From: Bordetella hinzii LMG 13501
GTDB lineage: Bacteria; Pseudomonadota; Gammaproteobacteria; Burkholderiales; Burkholderiaceae_B
Direction: 5' to 3'
Length of the DNA: 64,000 bases
NCBI RefSeq assembly: GCF_001548475.1
Contig: NZ_LRUJ01000016.1
Span: 1 to 64,000 of the forward strand
Part shown: positions 8,482-16,634 of the stretch, one piece after another
How the letters are laid out: the number at the start of each line of letters is the position of its first letter
How positions within the stretch are numbered: the first letter of the stretch is position 1
The notes under the pieces: model-generated
Database searches by the model: none
Seen by the model: the letters and a program-made list of their open reading frames with translations, nothing else
Told to the model about the DNA's origin: nothing
Program-made: the position numbers and the translations under genes

Positions 8482-10170
8482 ATGATCCTGGACGCCAGCA
8501 CCATTCCTGACGGCGCGACCCTGACCGCCGACCTGTGCATCGTCGGCGGCGGAGCCGCCGGCATCACACTGGCCCTGGCCCTGATGGATAGCGGGCTGGA
8601 CATCGTGCTGCTCGAAAGCGGCGGGCCGCGCGAAACGCCCGCCGCGCAGGACCTCTACGCCGGCACGGTCGCCGATGCGCGCATGCATCCCGAGCCGGAC
8701 CGCTACCGCCAGCGCCGCATGGGCGGCTCGACCACCATCTGGGGCGGGCGCTGCATGCCCTTCGACGCCATCGACTTCGAGCGGCGGGACTACATCGCGC
8801 ACAGCGGCTGGCCCATCGGCCTGGACGACCTGCTGCCCTACTATCCCCGCGCGAACCAGCTGTGCGAGGCCGGCGACTTCGCCTATACCGTGCAGACGGC
8901 CTTCCATCATCCGGTGCGGCCCATGATAGGCGGCTTCGAGAGCGCGGCTTTTTCCACCGATACGCTGGAGCGTTTCAGCCTGCCCACCGATTTCGGCAGC
9001 CGCTACGCGCAGCGGCTGCGCCAAGGCCCCGTCCGCGTGGTGCAGCACGCCAATCTGTGCGGGCTCGACAGTGGCCCGGCCGGCGCCCCCGTGGGGCCGG
9101 CCCAGGTGCGCACCTTGGCCGGCACGGCCTTCACGGTCCAGGCGCGCCACTATGTGCTGGCGGCCGGCGGCCTGGAAACCGCGCGCCTGCTGCTGGCCAG
9201 CCCGGGCGCCAGCGGGCGCGGCCTGGGCAATGCCCACGATGTCGTGGGCCGCTACTACATGTGCCATGTCGCCGGCACCATAGGCGAAGTGGACCTGTCC
9301 GGCGCCAGCTCGGTCTGGCACGGCTATGAAATCAGCGACGAGGGCGTGTATTGCCGCCGGCGCCTGGCCCTGCGCGCCGCGGCCCAGCGCCGCCTGCGCG
9401 CCGGCAACTTCATCGCCCGCCTGCACCACCCGCGCATCCCGGACCCCGGGCATGGCAACGGCATCCTGTCGGCGCTCTACCTGGCCCGCCCCATCGTGCC
9501 CTATGAATACGCCAAGCGGCTCTACGGCGACACGCCGGGCTCGGCGGGCCTGTGGCTGCGGCATCTGCGCAATGTGCTGCTGGGCGCGCCGGCCACGGCG
9601 GGATTCCTGTGGCATATGCTCACCCAGCGCAAGCTGGCCGCGCGCAAGTTCCCGTCCATCATCGTCCATCCGCGCAATCGCCGCTACAGCCTGGACTTCC
9701 ATGCCGAACAGGAGCCCAACCCGGACAGCCGGGTCACGCTGGGCAGCGGCCGGGACGCCCTGGGCATGCCGCGCCTGCACATCGACTGGCGCTATACCCG
9801 CCGCGATGTCGAGACGGTGCAGACCGCGCTGGCCGCCCTGGCCGAGGCGCTGGCGGCCAGCGGCGTGGGGCGCTTCGACTACGACCCGGCACAGGTCGAA
9901 GCCGAAATGACGCGCTACGGCGCCTATGGCGGCCACCACATCGGCACGGCCCGCATGGGCCGGGATCCGCGCGACAGCGTGGTCAACGCCGATTGCCGCG
10001 TGCACGAAGCCGCCAATCTCTCCATCGCCGGCTCGGCGGTCTTCCCGACCTCCGGCCAGGCCAACCCCACCCTGACCATCGTGGCGCTGGCCCTGCGCCT
10101 GGCCGATCATCTGCGCCGCGAGCTCCGCACGCCCGCCGCGGCCGCCCGCAAGGAGACCTCCCCAACATGA
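8482..10170 (+). CDS. GMC-family FAD-dependent oxidoreductase
   Basis: This 562-residue flavoenzyme of the glucose-methanol-choline family oxidises an alcohol, often a sugar hydroxyl. The ADP-binding fingerprint LCIVGGGAAGITLALAL starts at about residue 18. The second FAD signature GGSTTIWGGRC is near residues 81-91. The C-terminal half has the HHIGTARMG and GQANPTLTIVALALRLADHL segments that hold the catalytic His and close the FAD site. No signal peptide is visible, so it acts in the cytoplasm. It lies 39 bases after the esterase and overlaps the following SDR by ATGA. With that SDR it probably modifies a sugar in the EPS repeat unit; oxidation of a lipid-linked sugar is possible, as in DprE1-type systems, but that is speculation. 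Confidence 0.83.
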   Translation: MILDASTIPDGATLTADLCIVGGGAAGITLALALMDSGLDIVLLESGGPRETPAAQDLYAGTVADARMHPEPDRYRQRRMGGSTTIWGGRCMPFDAIDFERRDYIAHSGWPIGLDDLLPYYPRANQLCEAGDFAYTVQTAFHHPVRPMIGGFESAAFSTDTLERFSLPTDFGSRYAQRLRQGPVRVVQHANLCGLDSGPAGAPVGPAQVRTLAGTAFTVQARHYVLAAGGLETARLLLASPGASGRGLGNAHDVVGRYYMCHVAGTIGEVDLSGASSVWHGYEISDEGVYCRRRLALRAAAQRRLRAGNFIARLHHPRIPDPGHGNGILSALYLARPIVPYEYAKRLYGDTPGSAGLWLRHLRNVLLGAPATAGFLWHMLTQRKLAARKFPSIIVHPRNRRYSLDFHAEQEPNPDSRVTLGSGRDALGMPRLHIDWRYTRRDVETVQTALAALAEALAASGVGRFDYDPAQVEAEMTRYGAYGGHHIGTARMGRDPRDSVVNADCRVHEAANLSIAGSAVFPTSGQANPTLTIVALALRLADHLRRELRTPAAAARKETSPT

Positions 10171-11093
10171 AGCAACGCATCCTGGTATTGGGCGCCAACG
10201 GCTATGTCGGCCGGCGCGTGATGGCGCAACTGGCGGCCAGCGATTGGGCCGAACCGGTGGCCGGCGTGCGACGGGCCCGCGGCCAGGGCCGCGAGATCGT
10301 GCTCGACGCCACCGACGCCGCGTCGGTGGCGCGCGCGCTGGGCGAGGCCGATGCCGCCGTCAACTGCGTGGCGGGCCCGGCCGAGACCATGACGGCCGGC
10401 GCCCGGGCGCTGGCCAGCGCCCTGGATGCCAAGCCCGCGCCCCTGGTGCATTTCAGCTCGATGGCCGTCTATGGCCCGGCGCAGGGCGACATCGGCGAGG
10501 ACCATCCGCTAGCCCAGGGCATGGAGGGCTATGCCGGCGCCAAGGTCGAGGCCGAGCGCCTGCTGTCCTCGCGCCCGGCCGTGGTCACGCTGCGCCCGGG
10601 CTGCATCTACGGCCCGCAAAGCCCGCAATGGAGCTTGCGCATCGCGAGCCTGCTGCGCGCCCGCCGCATCGGCGACCTGGGCGCGGCCGGCGACGGCTGC
10701 AGCAATCTGGTCTATATCGACGATGTCGTGGCCGCCGTGTTGGCCGGCCTGCGCGCGCCGGCCGGCGTCTACAACCTCGCCATGGCGCAGGCGCCGGACT
10801 GGAACGCTTATTTCCTGGCCTATGCCCGGGCGCTGGGCGCGGTCCCGCTCAAGCGCATCGGCGAGCGCCGCCTGAAGATCGAGACCCATCTGCTCGCGCC
10901 CGCCCTGAAGATCGCCGAGATCGGCCTCGGCCGCATGGGCCTGCGCGTGCCGCCGCCCATCCCGCCCTCGCTGGCACGCCTGTGGCGCCAGCCCATACGC
11001 CTGCTCTCCGAGCGCGCCGAACGCGAACTTGGCCTGCGCTGGACGCCCCTGCAAGAGGGACTGGCGGCAACCGTCGCGGCAGACCGCGCTTGA
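10167..11093 (+). CDS. NAD-dependent epimerase/dehydratase-family SDR
   Basis: The ATG start at 10167 overlaps the GMC stop by 4 bases and has AAGGAG 11 bases upstream, giving 308 residues. It is an extended short-chain dehydrogenase: nucleotide-binding GANGYVG at residues 9-15, active-site Ser in HFSSMAVYG (95-103), and YxxxK as Tyr122-Lys126. The substrate-binding C-terminus is present (LRPGCIYGP, YIDDVVAAVLAG). It likely reduces or epimerises a nucleotide- or lipid-linked sugar, perhaps the keto product of the GMC oxidoreductase encoded just upstream. That partnership is inferred from their translational coupling. The next gene's in-frame ATG overlaps its stop (TGATG). Confidence 0.83.
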   Translation: MKQRILVLGANGYVGRRVMAQLAASDWAEPVAGVRRARGQGREIVLDATDAASVARALGEADAAVNCVAGPAETMTAGARALASALDAKPAPLVHFSSMAVYGPAQGDIGEDHPLAQGMEGYAGAKVEAERLLSSRPAVVTLRPGCIYGPQSPQWSLRIASLLRARRIGDLGAAGDGCSNLVYIDDVVAAVLAGLRAPAGVYNLAMAQAPDWNAYFLAYARALGAVPLKRIGERRLKIETHLLAPALKIAEIGLGRMGLRVPPPIPPSLARLWRQPIRLLSERAERELGLRWTPLQEGLAATVAADRA

Positions 11094-11119
11094 TGACGCC
11101 GAACCCAGGAGAAACCGCC

Positions 11120-12136
11120 GTGCACTACCCCTACCGCGTCGCCGCCCAGATCAGCATGTACCCCATGGACTACCCCCATGCGGCGCTCCTGCTGCCGCAC
11201 CAGATCCGTGTCTGGGCGCCCATGGTGGACCGCATCCTGGTCACCATCGACACCCACCGCAGCCGTTCGGGACGCTACCGGGGCACGCATTTTGACGAAT
11301 ACCGCGCCAAGCTGCTGGCGCTGGCGCGCGAGCTGCGCCGCGACACGCCCAAGCTGGACGTCATCGAGGTGGACTATGCGCCCGAGGCGCGGCGCGAGGT
11401 GGCGCAATCCTTCTTCGGCGCCGATGACATCCCCGTCAAGGCCTGGGACGGCGGCCCCTTCTATGCCTACTTCTACGGCATGCACCACAGCCAGGCGCGC
11501 CACATCGTCCACTTCGACGGCGACATGCTGTTCGGCGGCGGCAGCCGGCGCTGGGTCGAGGAGGCCATCGCCTATACCGAACAAGATCCCAGCGTCCTGC
11601 TCACCGGGCCCTTTCCAGGCCCGCCGCGCGCCGACGCGGCGGTCTATGGCCATGGCCAGCCCGAACCCCGGCGCACGGAGATCGCCGGCGCGCCGGCCTA
11701 TCGCTTCCAGAGCGCCAGCACCCGCATCTTCATGCTGGACATGGAGCGCCTGCGCGCCACGCTGGGCCATCTGCCGCTGCTGCCGCCCGGCGCGCTGCAG
11801 CGCCTGAAATCGCATCTGCTGGGCAACCCGCCGCATGTGCGCGAGGCCGAAGTCATCCTGGGCGAGGTGCTGCGCGCGCGGGGGCTGTACCGCGTCGACC
11901 TGCTCGGATCCGCGCCCGGCCTATGGTCACTGCATCCGCCCTATCGCGGCGCGGAGTTCTATCGCAGGCTGCCGGAACTGATCGCCGCGGTCGAATCGGG
12001 CGAGCTGCCCGAGGCCCAGCGCGGCCACTACGACATCCACGACAGCATGATCGACTGGTCTTCGCAGCGCGCCGCCACGCGCCGCCACAAGCGCTGGCTG
12101 CGCATGCTCAAAGACCGGCTACGGATCGGCGGGTAG
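11120..12136 (+). CDS. Glycosyltransferase-like protein of the EPS operon
   Basis: I do not recognise a named family. The 338-residue protein has VRHIVHFDGDML-like sequence with a DxD motif (Asp133-Gly-Asp135), preceded by a Rossmann-like start (PMVDRILVTIDTH, 35-47), which suggests a GT-A-fold transferase using a nucleotide-sugar and a metal ion. The C-terminus is basic (RRHKRWLRMLKDRLRI), suitable for membrane contact. I chose the GTG at 11120, which has AGGAG 8 bases upstream. An in-frame ATG at 11093 overlapping the previous stop would add nine residues. Its 3' end overlaps the convergent acyltransferase gene by 29 bases. The function is inferred from the motif and location only. Confidence 0.65.
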   Translation: MHYPYRVAAQISMYPMDYPHAALLLPHQIRVWAPMVDRILVTIDTHRSRSGRYRGTHFDEYRAKLLALARELRRDTPKLDVIEVDYAPEARREVAQSFFGADDIPVKAWDGGPFYAYFYGMHHSQARHIVHFDGDMLFGGGSRRWVEEAIAYTEQDPSVLLTGPFPGPPRADAAVYGHGQPEPRRTEIAGAPAYRFQSASTRIFMLDMERLRATLGHLPLLPPGALQRLKSHLLGNPPHVREAEVILGEVLRARGLYRVDLLGSAPGLWSLHPPYRGAEFYRRLPELIAAVESGELPEAQRGHYDIHDSMIDWSSQRAATRRHKRWLRMLKDRLRIGG

Positions 12137-13172
12137 CGGCCTTGGAGGCCTCCTGCTCGCGGGGCTTCTTGAAGAGGTTGATCAGCGGCCTTTCCATCAG
12201 GTAGTAGACCGCCAGGCCTGCCACGGTGCAGGCCGCGATGCCCACCACGCAAAATCCCACCCGGCCGCCCGGCAGGCTGTCCAGGTGCAGCTTGCGCCAG
12301 CCCTGGCTGAGCGCCGACAGCACGAAGGCATGCGACAGGTAAAGCGAGTAAGAGGCGTCGCCCAGCCTGTGCAGCATGTCCAGGCGCGGCAAGGCCTGGA
12401 AGCGCTCCAGCAGGATCGCCCCCATCACGATGGCCGCCGACGGCACGCCCTGGGCCAGCGGGCGCGAAGCGTCCGGCGCGAACACCGAGGCCAAGGCGAT
12501 GGCGGCGAAACCGCCCAGCACCAGCAGCCAGCCCAGGGCCGCCGACCCGCCTTGATGCGGCCGCGAGAACCACCACCCTATGCTCATGCCCAGCAGGAAC
12601 TCCAGCACGATATCCGAGGTATAGACCTTGAGGATAGGCGTGTCGTCGCCCACCACGAACCAGCCCAGCATGCTGATGCCGACCAGCACGATGGCCGTCA
12701 CGGCAAAACGCCAGGCCGTGGGCAGGACCAGCGTCAGGCCGAAGATGACGTAATACAGCATCTCGTAATTGAGGGTCCAGCCCACCGTCAGCACGGGCTC
12801 GATCAGCCCCGCCGGATTGGGCACCATCACGAAGAAGTACGAGGCGATCACGTGGAACAGGCCGAAGCGCGTGGTCTGCATCAGCTGCGGCGCGATCAGC
12901 ATCACCGCGACGGCGACCGAGGTCAGCAGCCAGTACAGGGGGATGATGCGCACGGCGCGGCGGCGGTAGAACTCCAGCACGCCGACCTTCCTGTCGCGGG
13001 TGGTGATCCACATCAGAAAACCGCTCAGGACAAAGAAGATGTCTACGCCCGCGGCCAGCCAATGCGGCCAATAGCCTTGGTAGCCCATGCGCTCGAGCTG
13101 CGGATGCAGGTGGACCACCACCACCATCATGGCCGCGATCCCGCGCAGATACTGAATCGAAATAATGTCCAT
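12108..13172 (-). CDS. Acyltransferase 3 family membrane protein
   Basis: This 354-residue integral membrane protein has about ten helices. The family start is clear: SIQYLRGIAAMMVVVVHLH (5-23), with the conserved Arg and His, then GVDIFFVLSGFLMW and YRRRAVRIIPLYWLLT. Such proteins move acetyl or succinyl groups across the inner membrane onto glycans, so it is the likely O-acetylase of this EPS. The C-terminal SLYLSHAFVLSAL and YYLMERPLINLFK segments are also typical. It is the last gene of the long leftward EPS operon, and its 3' end lies inside the convergent transferase-like gene (29-base overlap). The acyl donor and target sugar cannot be told from sequence. Confidence 0.88.
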   Translation of the reverse strand: MDIISIQYLRGIAAMMVVVVHLHPQLERMGYQGYWPHWLAAGVDIFFVLSGFLMWITTRDRKVGVLEFYRRRAVRIIPLYWLLTSVAVAVMLIAPQLMQTTRFGLFHVIASYFFVMVPNPAGLIEPVLTVGWTLNYEMLYYVIFGLTLVLPTAWRFAVTAIVLVGISMLGWFVVGDDTPILKVYTSDIVLEFLLGMSIGWWFSRPHQGGSAALGWLLVLGGFAAIALASVFAPDASRPLAQGVPSAAIVMGAILLERFQALPRLDMLHRLGDASYSLYLSHAFVLSALSQGWRKLHLDSLPGGRVGFCVVGIAACTVAGLAVYYLMERPLINLFKKPREQEASKAATRRSVAGL

Positions 13173-13234
13173 GAATCATCGTCCAGGAAAGATCCGGCCG
13201 GCTGCCGGCGCGGCGGAGAAAACCCAGGCCCGGC

Positions 13235-14515
13235 TCATGTCCGCGCTCCGGCCATGCCCTCGTCGCGGCGCACCTCGCGCCAGGCCATGACGGCGACGGC
13301 CAGCCCATAGCAGGCCTCGCCCACCAGAATGCCGGCGGCCGCGCCGACCGGGCCGAGTTTGAGCATACCGATATAGCTGGTGCCCAGGGCGATCAGCGCG
13401 CAGACCAGCGTGCCGGCGCTCAAGGCGCGGAAGCGCTGGCGCAGCAAAGGCACCATCATGATGGGTTCGCGGATCACCATCAGCACGAACAGCCCCGTCC
13501 ACAGCAAGAGCAGCGTATCGCGCTGCGGAAAATCCTTGCGCATCAGGTCCAGGAAGATCCAGTCGCGCAGCAGCCAGATGACGCCGCCATAGAGCAGCGT
13601 GGACAGCGCCAGCGCCAGCGAGAACAGCATCAGCCGCCGCAAGGTGCGCCGCGCGCCCATGGCATGCATCCAGCCCGAGGCCAAGGGCGTGAGCTGCTTC
13701 TGCATGCCGGCCAGCAAGAGATTGATGGGCATGAGCGTCAGCCGCGAAGCCGCCAGCGCCGCCACCGCCGCCAGGTCCAGCGTCGCGGCGGTCAGGAAGT
13801 TGTAGCCCTGGTTGAAGAGCCAATAGATCACCCCGCCCGAGGCGGCCCAAAAGCCCATGCGCGCAATCTCGCGCAGGCGGCCCGGCGCGGCCTGGGCGTC
13901 GATATCGCCGGCCAGCGCGCGGCGCAGGATGGCCGCGCAGGCCAGCGCCGCGGCCATGCCCGCCAGCAGCGCGCCCACGGCGGCCGCCGGCGCGCGCACG
14001 GCCAGGGCGCAGCCGGCCAGCAGCACCGCCACATAGGCGGCATCGGCGCCCAGCACCTGCTGCGGACGGTGATACATCAACAAGATGCCGCGCAGGTATT
14101 CGCGATACAGCGCGGCCAGCACCAGGCCGACGGCCGCGGCCGCCACGGCGGCGGATTCGCCGTCGAACAGGCCCGCCGCCCAACCGCCCAGTATCACGGC
14201 CAGGGCCAGCAGCCCGCCCCGCAGGCCCAGGCGCTTCTGGTCGCGCAACAGGCTGCCCATCCATTGGCGCCGCTGCGGCCCGTCCAGCCCCGGCAGGCGG
14301 ATCACCATCGGCGTGCCGATGAAGGTGCCTTGCAAGGTCGTCAGCAGCATCATAGTGTTGAAGGCCAGGATGTAATAGCCGTACTGGGCCTCGGCCGCAT
14401 AACGGATCAGGATCAGGCCCACGGCGAAATTCGCCGCCGACAGCATGGCCTGGTCGGCGATCGAGCTGCCGAACAGGCGCGCCAGGCCCGAAGCCGAGGA
14501 AGCGGGCCGCCTCAT
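13235..14515 (-). CDS. Wzx-like flippase / polysaccharide biosynthesis membrane protein
   Basis: This 426-residue protein has about twelve predicted membrane segments and an amphipathic start (ASGLARLFGSSIADQAMLSAANFAVGLILIRYAA) typical of oligosaccharide-lipid flippases. I chose the ATG at 14515 because its ATGA overlaps the stop of the upstream GT2 gene by 4 bases. It should translocate the undecaprenyl-linked repeat unit to the periplasm for the Wzy polymerase encoded upstream. It is separated from the acyltransferase start by 62 bases. The call rests on topology and cluster logic, as flippases have few conserved motifs. Confidence 0.78.
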   Translation of the reverse strand: MRRPASSASGLARLFGSSIADQAMLSAANFAVGLILIRYAAEAQYGYYILAFNTMMLLTTLQGTFIGTPMVIRLPGLDGPQRRQWMGSLLRDQKRLGLRGGLLALAVILGGWAAGLFDGESAAVAAAAVGLVLAALYREYLRGILLMYHRPQQVLGADAAYVAVLLAGCALAVRAPAAAVGALLAGMAAALACAAILRRALAGDIDAQAAPGRLREIARMGFWAASGGVIYWLFNQGYNFLTAATLDLAAVAALAASRLTLMPINLLLAGMQKQLTPLASGWMHAMGARRTLRRLMLFSLALALSTLLYGGVIWLLRDWIFLDLMRKDFPQRDTLLLLWTGLFVLMVIREPIMMVPLLRQRFRALSAGTLVCALIALGTSYIGMLKLGPVGAAAGILVGEACYGLAVAVMAWREVRRDEGMAGART

Positions 14516-15702
14516 CGGGAATCCCGGTCGGTCTTGATCCAGTGCCGGTTGCGCCGGTTGCGCAACAGCACCACCAGTTTCCACAGCACGAAAAAGGGCG
14601 CGCGCAGGAGGTCCAGCAAGGCGCGCGGCCCCAGCGGCGAGAGCTGCCAGCCGCGCAGCACATGCAAGGCCAGCACAGCCAGCAGGCCCAGCGCCAGCAG
14701 CGGCCAGAACGCCAGCCCGGCGCCCGGCAGCGCCAGGGCGGCCAGGCCGCCCAGCACGAACAAGGCCCCGGTCTGCAGGACGATATAGCCCAGCGGCAGG
14801 GTCAGCAGATCGATGGCCAGCTCCAGGCAGAGCCAGCTCGGCCGCCCCAGGCCCTGGCGCAGCAGACGGCCCGCATAGGCCTTGAGCACGGCCAGGCGTC
14901 CGCCTTCCCAGCGCTGGCGCTGCGTGCGCGAGCCTCGCTCGGAGGCCACCAGCTCGGCGTCGGCGCTGGCCTCGTCGATATAGACGACGCGGCGCCCGGC
15001 CAGGCCCAGCACGATGCCGTACTCCACGTCCTCGGCCATCGAATGGATGTTGAAGGGCACCTCGCGCAGCAAGGCGTGCGTCATGCACATGCCGTTGCCG
15101 CGCAGGCCATTGGAGGCATGCAGGCGTTCGCGCGCCCGGCCGCGCACGGCGTGGAAGGCGCCATAGGCGATGGTGATGATGCGCGTGCGCCAGGAGTCGT
15201 CCGGGTTGAGCACGCCATAATGGACCTGCATCACCTCCGCCCCCTGCTCGATGCGCGCCGCACAGGCGGCCAGCAGATTGGGCGTGACTTCGGTGTCGGC
15301 GTCGATCACCGCCACCGCGTGGGCAAAACCGTCGGCCGCGCTGCGCGCGATGCCGAACTCCAGCGCATAGCCCTTGCCGCGCTGCTCGGGATTGTGGCGC
15401 TCGATCACTTCGGCGCCGGCCGCGCGCGCCAGCGCCGCCGTGTTGTCAGTGCAGTTATCGGCGATGACGACGATGCGATAGTGCTCGCGCGGCCAATCGA
15501 TGGCGGCCAGGCTGCGCACCGTGCGCTCGATCACGGCCGTTTCGTTATGCGCCGGCACCAGGATGTCGAAGCGCATGTCGCGCCGCCGCGGCTGCGGCCG
15601 CGGCAGGCGCGCCGACAGCAGCGTCAGCAGGCCCAGATAAAGGGTCGCCGCCGTGACCGGCAAGGCGATGATAAACAGCAGGAGGTGCAGGATCAGGGCC
15701 AT
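14512..15702 (-). CDS. Membrane GT2 glycosyltransferase (processive-type motifs)
   Basis: This 396-residue GT2 enzyme has an N-terminal helix (residues 2-30), a cytoplasmic catalytic domain and about three C-terminal helices. Catalytic motifs are ILVPAHNE (47-54), DAD in VIDADTEV (134-136), the ED pair (224-225) and QRQRW (261-265). These match the D, DxD, ED, QxxRW set of cellulose/hyaluronan-synthase-like enzymes, although it is shorter than true synthases. I chose the ATG at 15702 so that the gene starts 5 bases after the upstream stop. It adds a sugar to the growing lipid-linked repeat unit, or makes a short homopolymer. Donor and acceptor are unknown. Confidence 0.85.
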   Translation of the reverse strand: MALILHLLLFIIALPVTAATLYLGLLTLLSARLPRPQPRRRDMRFDILVPAHNETAVIERTVRSLAAIDWPREHYRIVVIADNCTDNTAALARAAGAEVIERHNPEQRGKGYALEFGIARSAADGFAHAVAVIDADTEVTPNLLAACAARIEQGAEVMQVHYGVLNPDDSWRTRIITIAYGAFHAVRGRARERLHASNGLRGNGMCMTHALLREVPFNIHSMAEDVEYGIVLGLAGRRVVYIDEASADAELVASERGSRTQRQRWEGGRLAVLKAYAGRLLRQGLGRPSWLCLELAIDLLTLPLGYIVLQTGALFVLGGLAALALPGAGLAFWPLLALGLLAVLALHVLRGWQLSPLGPRALLDLLRAPFFVLWKLVVLLRNRRNRHWIKTDRDSR

Positions 15703-15707
15703 GATGC

Positions 15708-16634
15708 TCAGGCGTACTCGTGATAGCGCCCACCCCACAGGACGGACAGTTTTCCGTAGTTGGCGTAGGCGCGTCCCAGCCAATGGACGGCGTGATGGCG
15801 GCCCAGCGGCCAGCTCAGCAGCGCCAGCAGGCCGGCGGCGGCCATCTGCGCGGCCGCGCGCGCATAGAAGCGCAGGCGCCGCGCCGGTCCCGGCCGCTCG
15901 CCCAGCCGGCCGGCCTCGAAATGGATGGCGAAGTCCTGGCCGCCGCGCAGCGCGCGCTTCACTATCCAGCCGGCCGTCATGCGGCTCTCGGCCACCGGCT
16001 CGGCCACATGCGCCTCATCGCACCAGACAATGCGCGCCCCCTCTCCCACCAGGCGCATCAAGGTGTCGCCATCCTCGCCGCCAGTCAGGCCATAGGCCGG
16101 ATCGAAGGCCTGCGGGCGGCGCTTGAGCCAGTCGGCCAGGATGAAGAAATTGCCGATGCGCAACGCATTGCGCGGCACCACCTCGCCCGTGCGGAAACGC
16201 GGCCCGTCATAGAAACGCCCGCGGCGCACCCAGGCCGGCGCGCTGTCCGGGAGCTCGGGCAGCACGGGCGCCTGCACGGCATCGGCGCCGAACCGGGCGG
16301 CCGCCTGGGCCAGGAGGGCCAGCCATTGGGGCGGAGCCCGCTCGTCATCGTCGATCATCGCCAGCCACTGTCCGCGGGCCAGCGCGACCGTCATATTGCG
16401 GGTCAGCGAAATATTCTTTTCGGGCTGGATGGCGTAGTCCAGCCGCACGCCCAGCGCCTGCAGCGCCGGCTGGCGCGCCTGGACCACGGCCCGGGCGCTG
16501 CCTGCGGCATCATTGTCCACCACGACCACCTGGGCCGGCACGAGCGTCTGCGCCGCCAGGTCGCCGAGCAGGGCGTCCAGCAGCGGCGCGCGCCGGTAGG
16601 TGGCGATGCAGACGGTGATCGGGCCGGCGCTCAT
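15708..16634 (-). CDS. GT2 glycosyltransferase
   Basis: This 308-residue GT2-family enzyme starts with ITVCIATYRRAPLLDALL (6-23), has VVVVDNDAAGSA for nucleotide binding and the metal-binding acidic cluster IDDDE at 94-98. A GGEDGDTLMRL segment near residues 185-195 supplies the likely catalytic Asp. A hydrophobic C-terminal region (about 250-275) could anchor it to the membrane. The start ATG overlaps the stop of the upstream hydrolase gene by 4 bases. It probably extends the lipid-linked EPS repeat unit in the cytoplasm; the sugar specificity is not predictable here. Confidence 0.86.
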   Translation of the reverse strand: MSAGPITVCIATYRRAPLLDALLGDLAAQTLVPAQVVVVDNDAAGSARAVVQARQPALQALGVRLDYAIQPEKNISLTRNMTVALARGQWLAMIDDDERAPPQWLALLAQAAARFGADAVQAPVLPELPDSAPAWVRRGRFYDGPRFRTGEVVPRNALRIGNFFILADWLKRRPQAFDPAYGLTGGEDGDTLMRLVGEGARIVWCDEAHVAEPVAESRMTAGWIVKRALRGGQDFAIHFEAGRLGERPGPARRLRFYARAAAQMAAAGLLALLSWPLGRHHAVHWLGRAYANYGKLSVLWGGRYHEYA

